Below, piece by piece: positions 40,012-49,017 of a stretch of 64,000 nt of DNA; position 1 is the first letter of the stretch, and every line of letters starts with the position of its first letter. Source of the DNA: Chaetoceros tenuissimus (Eukaryota; Bacillariophyta; Thalassiosirophyceae; Chaetocerotales; Chaetocerotaceae); the NCBI GenBank assembly GCA_021927905.1, contig BLLK01000045.1, positions 1,860,001 to 1,924,000 of the forward strand, in the 5' to 3' direction. The translations under genes and the position numbers were made by a program. Under the pieces are notes generated by a model that was given only the letters and a program-made list of their open reading frames with translations, had not been told where the DNA came from and made no database searches.

Positions 40012-40539
40012 TTAGACTTCACCCCCGTAGTCTCTTGCCTTTAGACCATCCCTGTTGATAATGTCAGGATTTGCACCCTTCTTCAATAGATACTCACCAA
40101 TACTTTTTGCCGTTCCATAACGATATGAGAAATGAAGAGCACTGTTTCCTTTAAAGTTGATTGAATTTATATCTGCCCCATGACGTAACGCAATCTTGAG
40201 TATTCTCTTGTTCCCATTTTGAGCTGCAATACAAATTAGCGTATTGCCTTGATCATCTCGAGTGTTTGGATCGAAGCCATCCAACAGTAATTCGTCCAGA
40301 GCCTCAGCATGACCATGTCTTGCGAGGGAGAAAGCATTTGCAACTTTTCTCATGCCTTCGTTCGCTCCTTCTTGACTTTCCACGTCCACATCATTCTCAG
40401 CATAAGATGAAGATAGTCTTTCATTCTGTCTTTGCTGTGGCGGTAAGAAGCGAGGTGTGTAATATTCATTATCAGATGTTGTTGAATTTGAGCGAGAGGT
40501 GGAGACTTGTGCGCGAGGAGTGTAGAATCTATCATCCAT
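40012..40539 (-). CDS. small ankyrin-repeat protein
   Basis: A 175-residue intronless protein. The first 70 residues are polar and Ser/Arg/Glu-rich (phosphorylation-prone, disordered), with YTPR occurring twice (FYTPRAQVS and YYTPRFLPP). Residues about 75-170 hold three ankyrin repeats: ARHGHAEALDELLLDGFDPN, then GNTLICIAAQNGNKRILKIA, then GNSALHFSYRYGTAKSIGEY followed by LLKKGANPDIINRDG. Ankyrin domains mediate protein binding; the partner is unknown. The start lies only about 260 bp from the divergent hypothetical gene, so they probably share a promoter. Confidence 0.75.
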   Translation of the reverse strand: MDDRFYTPRAQVSTSRSNSTTSDNEYYTPRFLPPQQRQNERLSSSYAENDVDVESQEGANEGMRKVANAFSLARHGHAEALDELLLDGFDPNTRDDQGNTLICIAAQNGNKRILKIALRHGADINSINFKGNSALHFSYRYGTAKSIGEYLLKKGANPDIINRDGLKARDYGGEV

Positions 40540-40799
40540 AGTTTTGAACTATATCACAAGGATTAGATTATCAGGTATATTATTCCCTTCACTCAGCCAA
40601 CATTCACTATCAAATGACAAGCCAAAAATCAAATTTGAATTTTCTGCTCAGTTCTTTTTTCAAACAAATTCTTTCCAATCGAATCCATACGACTACGCAA
40701 TACGACTTGATCAAAGTAATTATCTTCAAATTGAAATATAGGAGTAGGAAGCGCCATCAGTACAAAACCTTGTTGAGAAGATCACAAAACGCTCTGAAC

Positions 40800-41792
40800 A
40801 TGACCCAGTGGAAACACCAATTTAAAAGCCCGAGAAAGGAGAAGGATCAACGCAAGTTTTGGTTGAATGAAACTCCGAAACACCTTCGTAAATCAGCTGA
40901 AATGCCTCCCATAGAGCAAAGAAACTTTCAGGATCAACAGTTTCAAATGCTGTCTCTATGCTTGAAACATCTCGAAGACCGCGGGGCATGCCTCTTTACC
41001 TCTGGAACTTTAGAGTCAAATGACGAATCGCAATTTATAGCTTTCCTAGATATTGCCGCTAATGAGAGCCTTGACGAATATAGCCAATCTTTCATTTGTA
41101 CGGGGATTAGAACCCTATTGGAGTCTAGAAATGTAGTTCATTCCATCTTTATTGAGAAGGAGATATTGAATCTAAACAAGTGCAAAGACAAAGAGTTGAA
41201 CAAAGAAATCAAGAATCTTCTTAGCAATGATGCGTGGAATACATCTCACTTGTTGATGATGACAACCTTGATTGATCATGCCTTGAATTCTATTCGCATG
41301 GACCCTGATCGATTCAAAGATACAAATGCCTTCAATTTTCTGGCAGGGGAACTTTCATTCCTAGTATTTCCACGTGACAACTATGAGGATCAGTCAATGT
41401 TGTCTTCAATGATTTCCTCATCAATGTATTTCTCTTTAGAAAGACGTAGAAGACGTGCAATAAAGAGAATTCTTCGCTCTTTGCTTTTCAAGTCAGAGCA
41501 TAATAATACAGTACGCACAACACCATCCAAGAGAAGAGACGATGTTATTTGTGAAGACCGCATCTCGGAGCACAGTGACCAGCAAGTCAATGTTCAGAAA
41601 ACCTTATTCGAAGAAAAATCCAGTGATTCGAATACTTCATTTGAATATGGGAACTATTTCGATACACAAGAATTCTCGAATGAAGTCAAGAAACTGATTA
41701 GCCAAGATGCAATTTTATTGGAAAATTCTCGTTTACGTATAGATAGAGCTATTAGCGTACTGAATGAAATGAAGCCTGACTGGGCATTCTAG
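40800..41792 (+). CDS. hypothetical protein, 330 residues
   Basis: A single-exon ORF; an earlier in-frame ATG at 40614 is possible, but its first 60 codons look non-coding, so the Met at 40800 (MTQWKHQFKSPRKEK) is used. The N-terminus is basic; the rest is predominantly helical with Leu/Ile-rich segments (ESLDEYSQSFICTGIRTLLE, TSHLLMMTTLIDHALNSI) and a C-terminal helix (LENSRLRIDRAISVLNEMK). No signal peptide or membrane helix. Helical repeats of an ARM-like kind are conceivable, but I recognise no family. Confidence 0.55.
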   Translation: MTQWKHQFKSPRKEKDQRKFWLNETPKHLRKSAEMPPIEQRNFQDQQFQMLSLCLKHLEDRGACLFTSGTLESNDESQFIAFLDIAANESLDEYSQSFICTGIRTLLESRNVVHSIFIEKEILNLNKCKDKELNKEIKNLLSNDAWNTSHLLMMTTLIDHALNSIRMDPDRFKDTNAFNFLAGELSFLVFPRDNYEDQSMLSSMISSSMYFSLERRRRRAIKRILRSLLFKSEHNNTVRTTPSKRRDDVICEDRISEHSDQQVNVQKTLFEEKSSDSNTSFEYGNYFDTQEFSNEVKKLISQDAILLENSRLRIDRAISVLNEMKPDWAF

Positions 41793-42220
41793 AGGTTGCG
41801 GGAACGCCTATTATTATTTGACTTGCGATTCAAAGTCCAATTACAAACCAACGAGGTTCATCTAATTGAAGTTTGTGGCATTGTTAAAAACTTGAGAGGA
41901 TGTAGGTACCTAGTTGAAGTTGTGCAAATTGTTTGGTCAAAATTTTAGTGATACCTTTTGATATTTTAAGAGTTCATAAACACCTTTCCTTAGTAAGGCC
42001 CAATAGATGTAAAATAGAAGAATCTCAATACTTCTTTGCTTCGTCATTGGAAATACCCGTCAAATAACGCTCATTAAATGGCGCCTTTGAGAGCCATTAA
42101 AAGTCCTTCCCGGATCCTGGAAATCTTTTTCTTGAACATTCATCTTCACTAATGAAATAAGTGACATACTATAAACACTTCTACACTCTTATCCACTCTT
42201 AGTACATTCAACAATAAATC
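41793..42220. promoter_or_regulatory. promoter region of RPA12
   Basis: A 428-bp spacer between two plus-strand genes. CGTCATTGGAAATACCCGTCAAAT (split here as CGTCATTGG and CCCGTCAAAT, near 42040-42065) resembles the 20-bp repeats at 13701. No other element seen. Confidence 0.35.
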
Positions 42221-42574
42221 ATGGGCTGGCCATTTTGTCCTTGTTGTCATTCAACTCTTAATGTAGACGGAACGGGTGCAATTCGATGCTCTATTTGTTC
42301 CTACACATCAAATTTATCAGCGATGGACAAATTACCAACATCTGTAACTTATTCCATAGACACTGCTGTTCCTCTCTGGGCTAAATCTGATGAAGAGCAA
42401 CAAGCTCTGAGAGCTGCGAAGGAACCAAAACGTGCAACTGTAGAAGAACCTTGCGTGAAGTGCAGTGCACCAGAAGTAGGATTTTACACTGTTCAAATGA
42501 GATCAGTTGATGAAGGTCAAACAGTGTTTTATGAATGTCCAGATTGTAAGCACACTTGGTCTGTGAATAACTAA
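42221..42574 (+). CDS. RPA12: RNA polymerase I subunit A12
   Basis: A 117-residue protein, the normal size for RPA12/POLR1H. It has an N-terminal zinc ribbon (FCPCCHSTLN and CSICSYTSN) and a C-terminal TFIIS-like zinc ribbon (CVKCSAPEVGFYTVQMRS, DEGQT, CPDCKHTW). The acidic pair Asp-Glu in SVDEGQT is the one that reaches the polymerase active site to stimulate RNA cleavage. It works in the nucleolus as part of RNA polymerase I in rRNA synthesis, proofreading and termination. The sequence RSVDEGQT (RSADEGQT in most species) and the short length separate it from RPB9, RPC11 and TFIIS. Single exon. Confidence 0.9.
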   Translation: MGWPFCPCCHSTLNVDGTGAIRCSICSYTSNLSAMDKLPTSVTYSIDTAVPLWAKSDEEQQALRAAKEPKRATVEEPCVKCSAPEVGFYTVQMRSVDEGQTVFYECPDCKHTWSVNN

Positions 42575-42776
42575 TGGATTAGATAGTCATGGCTATATGG
42601 ATTTGAATACATGCGACCTCAAGGATAAAAATACTGTTTATTCCAAGGGTTATTTAACAATTACGGGAACAAACATGAGCACTTTTAGCAGGTTGGCTAT
42701 CATCATGAAAAAGTGAATAACTGTTTTTTCCTAAATGATATGCTAATATTTGGAGCAATGAATTCATGATATAGAA

Positions 42777-43133
42777 TTATGCACGAATCGCTTTTGAGTC
42801 AAGTACAGATTGTAAATTAAAACGAAAATCAACCAGATGATCGATGTCTTCGCGTATTCCCATTACAAACATCCTATGTTGCTTGACAGCACCTGGAGGC
42901 ACACCTGCACGAAGCATTCTTTTCAGAGTTTCAATTTTAGATTCTTGGACGCCATAGACTCTTACATCTTTTGCACAAATGCGGCTTGGACTTGTCAACA
43001 GACCCTCTCGTTTCATAGCATGAATCACAGCATCAATGGGTACCCCCACTGCAATCATTTTGTTGATTTTTTTCTTCTTTCGAAGCTTCTCAGCCATTTG
43101 ACTTGGGTTTAGACAGGCAGAATCTGTAATCAT
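42777..43133 (-). CDS. small protein with two WASHC3-like motifs
   Basis: A 118-residue single-exon protein. It carries two copies of a short motif: KMIAVGVPIDAVIHAMKREG near residue 25 and LKRMLRAGVPPGAVKQHRMF near residue 70. The pattern (K-hydrophobic-x-x-G-V-P-x-x-A-V-x-x-x-M) is that of CCDC53/WASHC3 and the repeats of the formin in this same window. WASHC3 is a subunit of the WASH complex that activates Arp2/3 on endosomes; this protein is shorter and keeps little else, so orthology is not claimed. No targeting signal. Confidence 0.6.
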   Translation of the reverse strand: MITDSACLNPSQMAEKLRKKKKINKMIAVGVPIDAVIHAMKREGLLTSPSRICAKDVRVYGVQESKIETLKRMLRAGVPPGAVKQHRMFVMGIREDIDHLVDFRFNLQSVLDSKAIRA

Positions 43134-43372
43134 TTTTCAGTCAAAACAAAAAGCGGAGGTGTAGGCGTTTATGTAATGACGATGATAAATTCTGCGATAC
43201 TCTTTTTGTTTTTGCAACATCATGGAACAATAATGAACTTCCAAGCTGTTCCTATAGCTAGGTAACGATTTTGTTCAATTTCTTTGAGAACAGTTTTGAC
43301 TGTTCACACTATTATTGATGACTGCACATTACTTATAAAATTTGCAATATACACAAACCAGACATTGGTGAT

Positions 43373-44053
43373 ATGAGCAAGCACGGCATTATATACTGGA
43401 AATCAAAACTTGGCACAAACTATGTTAAAGATGAAGTCGAAGTTAACCACAAAGCGAACCTAGCATATCTCGACAAGTTGAGAAAATTGCCAGAAAATAG
43501 AATCTGTGCTGATTGCGGAATTGGTACAACTATCTGGGCTTCTGTAAATCTTGGAGTATTCTTATGTTTACGTTGTGCTTCACTACACAGAGGCGTTGGG
43601 ACACATATATCAATTCCCAAAGGATGTTCTGGTACATACCTCTGGGGAAGAGATGAACTAGAACAGATGGAAAGACTAGGTAATGGCCATGCTGCCGAAG
43701 TTTATGGTGGAAGTGACATCTGTCCACCCCAAGATGCTAGTGATACTATTTGGAAACAGTTTATAGTGGACAAGTATGCTAACAGAAAATATGCCTCTCA
43801 ATCAAAACCAAGAAAAGAAAAGAATCTTGTTCCCTCTTATTCAACACCAAAGCAATTGAAAAAGGGGGGCTTACCAAAACTACAGAAACTTCCAAAACAG
43901 ACAACTTCTATTCCATGCACTTCTAATGAAAAGGTTCCTGTAGAAGATCTGTTGAACATTGGAAATACTCATTCTAACAATCATATACCATCTGTTTTCC
44001 AATCCGGTACCGTCGAAAAACAAACGGACTTCTTTGCACAGTTTGGACTTTGA
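43373..44053 (+). CDS. ArfGAP-domain protein
   Basis: A 226-residue intronless protein. Residues about 20-135 are an ArfGAP domain: zinc site CADCGIGTTIWASVNLGVFL with CLRC, then the arginine finger in SLHRGVGTHIS. The domain activates GTP hydrolysis by Arf GTPases in vesicle traffic. The variable tail is basic (SKPRKEKN, KKGGLPKLQKLPKQ) and ends TDFFAQFGL. Compared with the usual domain, the stretch after HIS is unusual (IPKGCSGTYLWGRDELEQM). Cytosolic; membrane partner unknown. Confidence 0.85.
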   Translation: MSKHGIIYWKSKLGTNYVKDEVEVNHKANLAYLDKLRKLPENRICADCGIGTTIWASVNLGVFLCLRCASLHRGVGTHISIPKGCSGTYLWGRDELEQMERLGNGHAAEVYGGSDICPPQDASDTIWKQFIVDKYANRKYASQSKPRKEKNLVPSYSTPKQLKKGGLPKLQKLPKQTTSIPCTSNEKVPVEDLLNIGNTHSNNHIPSVFQSGTVEKQTDFFAQFGL

Positions 44054-44172
44054 CCCATGCAAATCATAAGTTTAAAAGAATAAAGCCTTATCACTATCTA
44101 CCATAATGGCTCTGTTCCATCCATATGTTTGATTGACTCTACCAGTCCACGATGTGCGATCTGAATTCGTTT

Positions 44173-44973
44173 CTATGCTGTTTCAGCCATTATAAGAGCT
44201 GGGCGAATGTGCTTTGCAACTTCCATCTCAGGAAGTGGATTAATCAATGCTCCAACGTAGAATGCCTTCTCGCTCGGTTGATTTGAAGATGGTTCTTCGC
44301 CAATGTCACCTAGAAGAAGGTCAATTTGACCTTCTCTTTTTTCATTTAATCTAGCTAATGCAATCCAAATCTGCATCAGATCTGTGAGTTGAGATGCCAT
44401 TAATTTTGCTCTATCAATACAAGTATGGTCCAATTTCTCTTCTTCCTGTTCCTGTTCCTCCGAGTCTAAATATTTGATACTTGCATCTTTCCATCCTTCA
44501 ATATTTTCATCTTCAGAAAGAATTTGGAACCGTCTCTTTGCTTTGAGCATCAACAACGCTTTATTACCTTCTTCTATAAAGTTCGGTTTTGACATGATCT
44601 CCACTTCTACTCCATTCAATAATGGTACATCATGACTATCAGTACCTCTAACTCCAAATGTTGGAGTTTCATCAAGCCATCGTTTTTTCACAAGTCTAAC
44701 AATTACAGGATCACTCAATCTTACTCTTAGTACTTGGCGAGGTAGCATACAATCAAGAACAACCAAAGGACAAGTATTTTCTCGATTCTTTTCAATGTTT
44801 AACCTCGCATTCAAATCGGACATAAACTCATTATCTGCATCATTTGGATTGTTCATATACAAACTCCAAGTAGCATAGAATCTTCGTCTCATACAACCAT
44901 CTGACTGAGAAAATGAGTAGACTTCACGGAGAAAAATGAAGGTAAAGAGTAGACGTATCTTTTTCAAGAACAT
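44173..44973 (-). CDS. LON substrate-binding-domain-like protein with signal-type N-terminus
   Basis: A 266-residue single-exon protein counted from the Met at 44973; an upstream in-frame Met at 45060 would bury the signal peptide. The N-terminus (MFLKKIRLLFTFIFLREVYS, then FSQSDG) is a signal peptide ending at a Ser-Phe site, so ER or plastid entry is likely. The core MLPRQVLRVRLSDPVIVRLV...LLNGVEVEIM...ALLMLKAKRRFQIL resembles the PUA-like LON N-terminal domain (hydrophobic core strand followed by an alpha/beta part and a helical C-terminus). Such stand-alone LON proteins occur in algae and plants. Function not known; protease and ATPase parts are absent. Confidence 0.55.
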   Translation of the reverse strand: MFLKKIRLLFTFIFLREVYSFSQSDGCMRRRFYATWSLYMNNPNDADNEFMSDLNARLNIEKNRENTCPLVVLDCMLPRQVLRVRLSDPVIVRLVKKRWLDETPTFGVRGTDSHDVPLLNGVEVEIMSKPNFIEEGNKALLMLKAKRRFQILSEDENIEGWKDASIKYLDSEEQEQEEEKLDHTCIDRAKLMASQLTDLMQIWIALARLNEKREGQIDLLLGDIGEEPSSNQPSEKAFYVGALINPLPEMEVAKHIRPALIMAETA

Positions 44974-45259
44974 TGGTCCTAATGAGCATATATTTACCTT
45001 TATCGACAACGTTCCTAAGTATATTCTTCTGCAGTTTAAAGATTGATGAGATGGGAACAAAAGATACTTCGGGAAAAAAGAATCATCAACACAAAAGAAT
45101 TCTGAAAGATCCAGGATCCAGATTAGACAATACTAAAGCAAGTACATACAGAGACTATAGATAATTTCTACATATAGTTTACTAAGTATGGTACTGTTAT
45201 GGACTTTTGGAGTTATTCTTGAAAAATTTTTAGTCAGAAAGAACAAAATCCAAAGGATA

Positions 45260-46441
45260 CTATGGCTCAGATTTGAACGTCGATTTCAATGAATAGTCAT
45301 CTTGAAATTTATCATCCACCATTTTGTAGCCAAACTTCTCGAAGTCAGGTTTAGCAAAGTCATTGATCATTTTGATAGATTTTGAATCCAAATCTTTGTA
45401 CGAAAGTTTCTTTTCATTGTTGGTGTAAACTCCACTCTTTTCTTTTGAAGGCATTGTTGCATCAATTCCGAACTTTGCCATGAGAGCGTCAAATTCTTTT
45501 CCTAAATCTTCGTAATGAACTAAATGTTGCACTATTACTTCATCACCATCAAAAACATATTCAGCTTGATTTACATAATGCTTTTGTGCCAAAATATATT
45601 TGTCTTCATTGACTCCCTTGCTTTGTTCAAGCTTCATGATGCCATCTTTGTTCTTCATTTCAAATTCTTCCGTCGCATTTTTCAATGTTGAAACCATATT
45701 TTGGACCCACCAGTTCAAATTCACTGGATCATTTGGATCCTTGTCCTTCTTGACATTTTTTCTATACTTTGCCTGAAAGCCAAGCCAAGGGCAATAATAT
45801 TCACTAATGATTCTGTCATATGGATTACGAATGACCACAAAGAGTTCTGCATCTGTGTATGGATATTGTGCAGTTTCAACATACTTTTTCAATAATTTAG
45901 GAGGAGTATGCCATGGACTTGTCAATGCATAGGACTGATAATTAGGTGCAATATACTCTATATCAGCTTTATCACACCCAACTTCTGTCAAGTTCATGTA
46001 ATGGCATGCTCCCCATATGATTCCTTCCCCTGCACCCACCTTTTCGACAGCCGATCCTCCCGTCTTTGTAATATGTACAAACTCTAGTCGCTTCTCAATA
46101 ACGGTCGGCTTGTTTTCTTGCTTTTTTGGTGTTTCATCATCATTTTGTTCCTTTTGCAGCTTACCACCATCTGCACTTTGTTTATTAGAATCATCACTAT
46201 CATCACTTTGGGGAGCTTGAGTTACGACTGGTAAAGATGGTTGAGCAATATTCTTGGAACCTGATTTGACTAAAGTACCTTTGCCGGACGCAGTAGCTTC
46301 CTTATCATTAAACATATATACAGCTTGAAACAGAAGTAGACCTGGGATTATTATCAGTAATGCCTTCAGGAATCCAAAAGACGACTTCCTTTCGCGAGAA
46401 GCAATTCCAAAACCTAGTGATCGAGATGACATTGCTACCAT
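45260..46441 (-). CDS. type II membrane sulfotransferase
   Basis: A 393-residue intronless protein. Residues 1-45 are basic followed by one transmembrane helix (FLKALLIIIPGLLLFQAVYM), the topology of Golgi type II enzymes, and about 70 residues of Ser/Asp/Gln-rich stem follow. The catalytic part starts with FVHITKTGGSAVE, the 5'-phosphosulfate loop that binds PAPS. VVIRNPYDRIISEYY is the 3'-phosphate motif with the RxP...S signature. It should transfer sulfate from PAPS to a glycan in the Golgi lumen; diatoms make abundant sulfated polysaccharides. The acceptor cannot be told. A second ATG three codons on is equally possible. Confidence 0.82.
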   Translation of the reverse strand: MVAMSSRSLGFGIASRERKSSFGFLKALLIIIPGLLLFQAVYMFNDKEATASGKGTLVKSGSKNIAQPSLPVVTQAPQSDDSDDSNKQSADGGKLQKEQNDDETPKKQENKPTVIEKRLEFVHITKTGGSAVEKVGAGEGIIWGACHYMNLTEVGCDKADIEYIAPNYQSYALTSPWHTPPKLLKKYVETAQYPYTDAELFVVIRNPYDRIISEYYCPWLGFQAKYRKNVKKDKDPNDPVNLNWWVQNMVSTLKNATEEFEMKNKDGIMKLEQSKGVNEDKYILAQKHYVNQAEYVFDGDEVIVQHLVHYEDLGKEFDALMAKFGIDATMPSKEKSGVYTNNEKKLSYKDLDSKSIKMINDFAKPDFEKFGYKMVDDKFQDDYSLKSTFKSEP

Positions 46442-46994
46442 AATTTTGCAAAATTTTTACTTTTTGTTGTGAGCTCTACAGGATCGTAATAGCAGTAGCA
46501 AAACGATATTCAGAATGTGTGTGTGTGTTAATGTAATACGTTAGACTTTGAACATAAGATGTGATTGATTGTATTCAGTTTGATCTGATGGATGATGGAA
46601 TATGGAATGAATATGGTATGGAATTTCATCAGGGTTCTTGCTGGTTGTTGTTGTTTCCGTTGCATTTTACAGGATGGCTATGTAAAGATATATTTCACTA
46701 GCTAGGGAGTAGATTTACAATGACGACCGATGGACTGCCTTCAGATGCAATAAAGCAAATTCAACCTATTTTTACTTGGGAAACACAGGGCTTGAAGTAA
46801 TTGAAGAAAACTTTTCTATGTTTTTAACAACAGAATATAGCAGAAATATTTAAAAATACGTTTATAAAGTTTCTCATTAGTATGATTAGAAGAATGGGGA
46901 CCGATATGGAAAGTTTTGTGGATAGTATACATGGTGTTCATGATTATGAACGAGAAGCCCCTCTCATACTTCATAACATTTAATATTTCCTTCT
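46442..46994. promoter_or_regulatory. promoter region of the sulfotransferase gene, with a GT microsatellite
   Basis: A 553-bp spacer between two minus-strand genes. A (TG)6-7 run lies at 46515-46528, and several GGAATATGGAATG-like short repeats lie at 46595-46625. A 73-codon ORF over its right part overlaps the next gene and is judged spurious. Confidence 0.4.
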
Positions 46995-47249
46995 CTATTG
47001 AAAAGAATTGACTGTTGTTTCCCATCCTGAGATACACTCTCCTTCATCAGCTTTGAGATTCTTTTTCTGATCATGATAGTGTGGAGCACAAGGCTGTGTT
47101 CCTGTATGAGCGTGATGATAGTCTTCAGTCGAATAGGAATTCATTGTTATTTCCCAACCTGATATTTCAGGTGTCTGTGGATCTTGGAATTGCAGATTTT
47201 CTTTCTTTGTAGAAGAAACTTGACCTTGGTGCTTGTTTGGGCTCGACAT
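46995..47249 (-). CDS. small repeat-bearing protein, 84 residues (hypothetical)
   Basis: Single-exon ORF with an A-rich leader before the ATG and normal codon use. It is polar and holds two copies of one short motif: ISGWEITMNSYS in the middle and ISGWETTVNSFQ at the very C-terminus, joined by a His/Tyr-rich linker (EDYHHAHTGTQPCAPHYHDQ). No signal peptide or membrane helix. I recognise no family; the paired Gly-Trp-Glu motif suggests a small binding element in duplicate. Confidence 0.5.
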   Translation of the reverse strand: MSSPNKHQGQVSSTKKENLQFQDPQTPEISGWEITMNSYSTEDYHHAHTGTQPCAPHYHDQKKNLKADEGECISGWETTVNSFQ

Positions 47250-47885
47250 TATACTTTTTCTTTTGTTGCTTATATTGCTTTGTTCTTGTAATTATGTTAT
47301 TCATATCAAAAGTTATGTTTTGCATGTTACATGCTACTGAAGGCGGAAGACCTGAAACCAGAAGCCCTCTGTGATTGATTCGACGGTTATGGCACAGTAA
47401 TGTCAATCAATGGATGAAGTAGTCCACTCGTAGCGGAATGTGGAAGTAGTGGTGAGAGGTTTTCCTGTTCAGTCATCACATTTTCCAGCCTTCTCACTGA
47501 TGAGATGCCCACGGGCTTCCCTATCCAAAATGTCCTCAAGACTTTTCCTTCATTCCATCATTCCACCCCTTCCCCTCACTGTCATATAGCTTTTTGGCAT
47601 CTCAAATGGAAATGAGTACAAATACAATTACAATGAGTTTAGCTTCGGAGCTTTTACTCATTTCATTAGCAATACAAGGGAGTAGTACATTTTAAAACTT
47701 CATGTAAATGGAAAAATCATAGCGGCATTGAATCGTACGTATTTAATTTATTCTTCGATGACGTAGCAGGACGTTTCGTCTTTATTTCGTCCGACGGTGA
47801 ACCCCAATGACCACTGAAGTGAAGGAAGGCTTCTCCTCAACTCGTTTGAGGAAACTTCACACCTTCCTCTCATAAAAAGAGGAAC
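47250..47885. promoter_or_regulatory. divergent spacer between two small genes
   Basis: A 636-bp region. TGACGT lies at 47759, CCTCAAACTCG..TTTGAGG forms a short hairpin near 47836-47852, and CATAAAAAGAGG at about 47873 resembles a TATA-type element immediately before the next ATG. No ORF with coding character. Confidence 0.35.
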
Positions 47886-48542
47886 ATGTTATCTGCGAAG
47901 ATACAAAAGAGGAATATGATGCAGAAAGCGCTGCATGCAGTGGTGTTTGCGTTACTATTTATCAATGGTTTCGCATCCTCACTAAGAGGATTTTCCACAG
48001 AAAGAGAAGGGCCAGGCATCGAACACAGCGAAGAGAGAGAGCTCATGCTTGCAATACCACCTCCTGTTGGTGGCAAAGAAGCTCCTGCTTATAATGCACA
48101 AATAGAGTTTGAAGAGGTCTCCTACCTGCATTCTTACATGAAGTCAAGTAGCACGAACCGATCCTATGAGTCCATGATTGCTTCCTTGACCATATCATAT
48201 CCAAGCGACTTTCTCACAGTTATGGAAATCAAATACAACATTTTCAACGGCCCAGCAAACCGTAAAAATTTACTCGTTACAATACGGAAGGGACCAGATT
48301 GTGAAGAACCTGGAGGAAAATCATTCTACAATAAAGCAAAAGTAAGAAGGAATCCATTTAGAAGGAAGCCTCGACCAGTAATCATCACTGATGAAAATGG
48401 AGATGGATCGGGCATAATCGAAATCGACAATGGTGCTTCAATGGAGGAGAATGAAGGTCATGTAATAGCCATCTACAATAAGGCTAGATTGAATAAAGCT
48501 GAAATGATTGCTTGCGGAGTGCTCAGGAGAGTTGTAAATTAG
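47886..48542 (+). CDS. secreted protein of unknown function
   Basis: A 218-residue intronless protein. The second ATG (codon 11) opens a signal peptide, MMQKALHAVVFALLFINGFA, so the mature protein is exported. A polar pro-like region with SEERELML follows, then a beta-rich domain (MIASLTISYPSDFLTVMEIKYNIF is split by charged turns). The C-terminus GHVIAIYNKARLNKAEMIACGVL resembles the closing strands of Cu/Zn-SOD-like and CHRD sandwich folds, but the copper ligands are missing. Function unknown; cell wall or extracellular location is inference. Confidence 0.6.
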   Translation: MLSAKIQKRNMMQKALHAVVFALLFINGFASSLRGFSTEREGPGIEHSEERELMLAIPPPVGGKEAPAYNAQIEFEEVSYLHSYMKSSSTNRSYESMIASLTISYPSDFLTVMEIKYNIFNGPANRKNLLVTIRKGPDCEEPGGKSFYNKAKVRRNPFRRKPRPVIITDENGDGSGIIEIDNGASMEENEGHVIAIYNKARLNKAEMIACGVLRRVVN

Positions 48543-49017
48543 CAAAACCAATTTTATTCATAATAATAGGCTTTTATTTCTTAACAGATCGTAGCGATGC
48601 TATTGCTACTCTACTTTCTACCCCGATAATTTGGCAAGATTTTATTTTATTATGCATTTGTATAAACCAGATCTAGGTTGTGTTTCTTCTTATGTTCAAG
48701 CACTTACCGAATCGAATCATCATCCACAAAAAACTAACTGAAAACTTTCCCACTTCTGCAGGATTTCAGGCTTCTCAACTCAAGAAGCCAAAATTTAGTT
48801 CGGCTATGCGCATAGACATGTTGTTTTCTTCCTTTTTGCTGGCTGTTTGTCTCTGGGCTTTCCGCTTTCCATCCCACTTCTTCTTAATCAATTTTGATTC
48901 ATTTTTTAAACAGTTGCAACTTTCACAAGATTATCCAGAATCATGTATTCATGCGTGCAAAAAATTCCTTTTATTATAACAAAGTATCTGAGCTCTCTTG
49001 AAACTCATCTTTAGTTG
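48543..49017. other. spacer with a coding-like minus-strand stretch and a small hairpin
   Basis: On the minus strand, a frame from about 48930 to the TGA at 48775-48777 reads SCNCLKNESKLIKKKWDGKR, then KAQRQTASKKEENNMSM and a stop. It has no ATG of its own and could be an alternative last exon of the Mpv17-family gene. A perfect 7-bp hairpin (GGCTTCT...AGAAGCC) lies at 48769-48789. A 99-codon plus-strand ORF here looks like the antisense shadow. Confidence 0.35.

Noticed and set aside
40614-40799. N-terminal extension of the hypothetical gene from the first ATG
   Set aside because: The first 60 codons look like translated 5' leader (low complexity, no domain), and the Met at 40800 starts a normal charged N-terminus.
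48680-48979. 99-codon plus-strand ORF
   Set aside because: The composition is hydrophobic and unstructured, and the opposite strand has the more coding-like frame.
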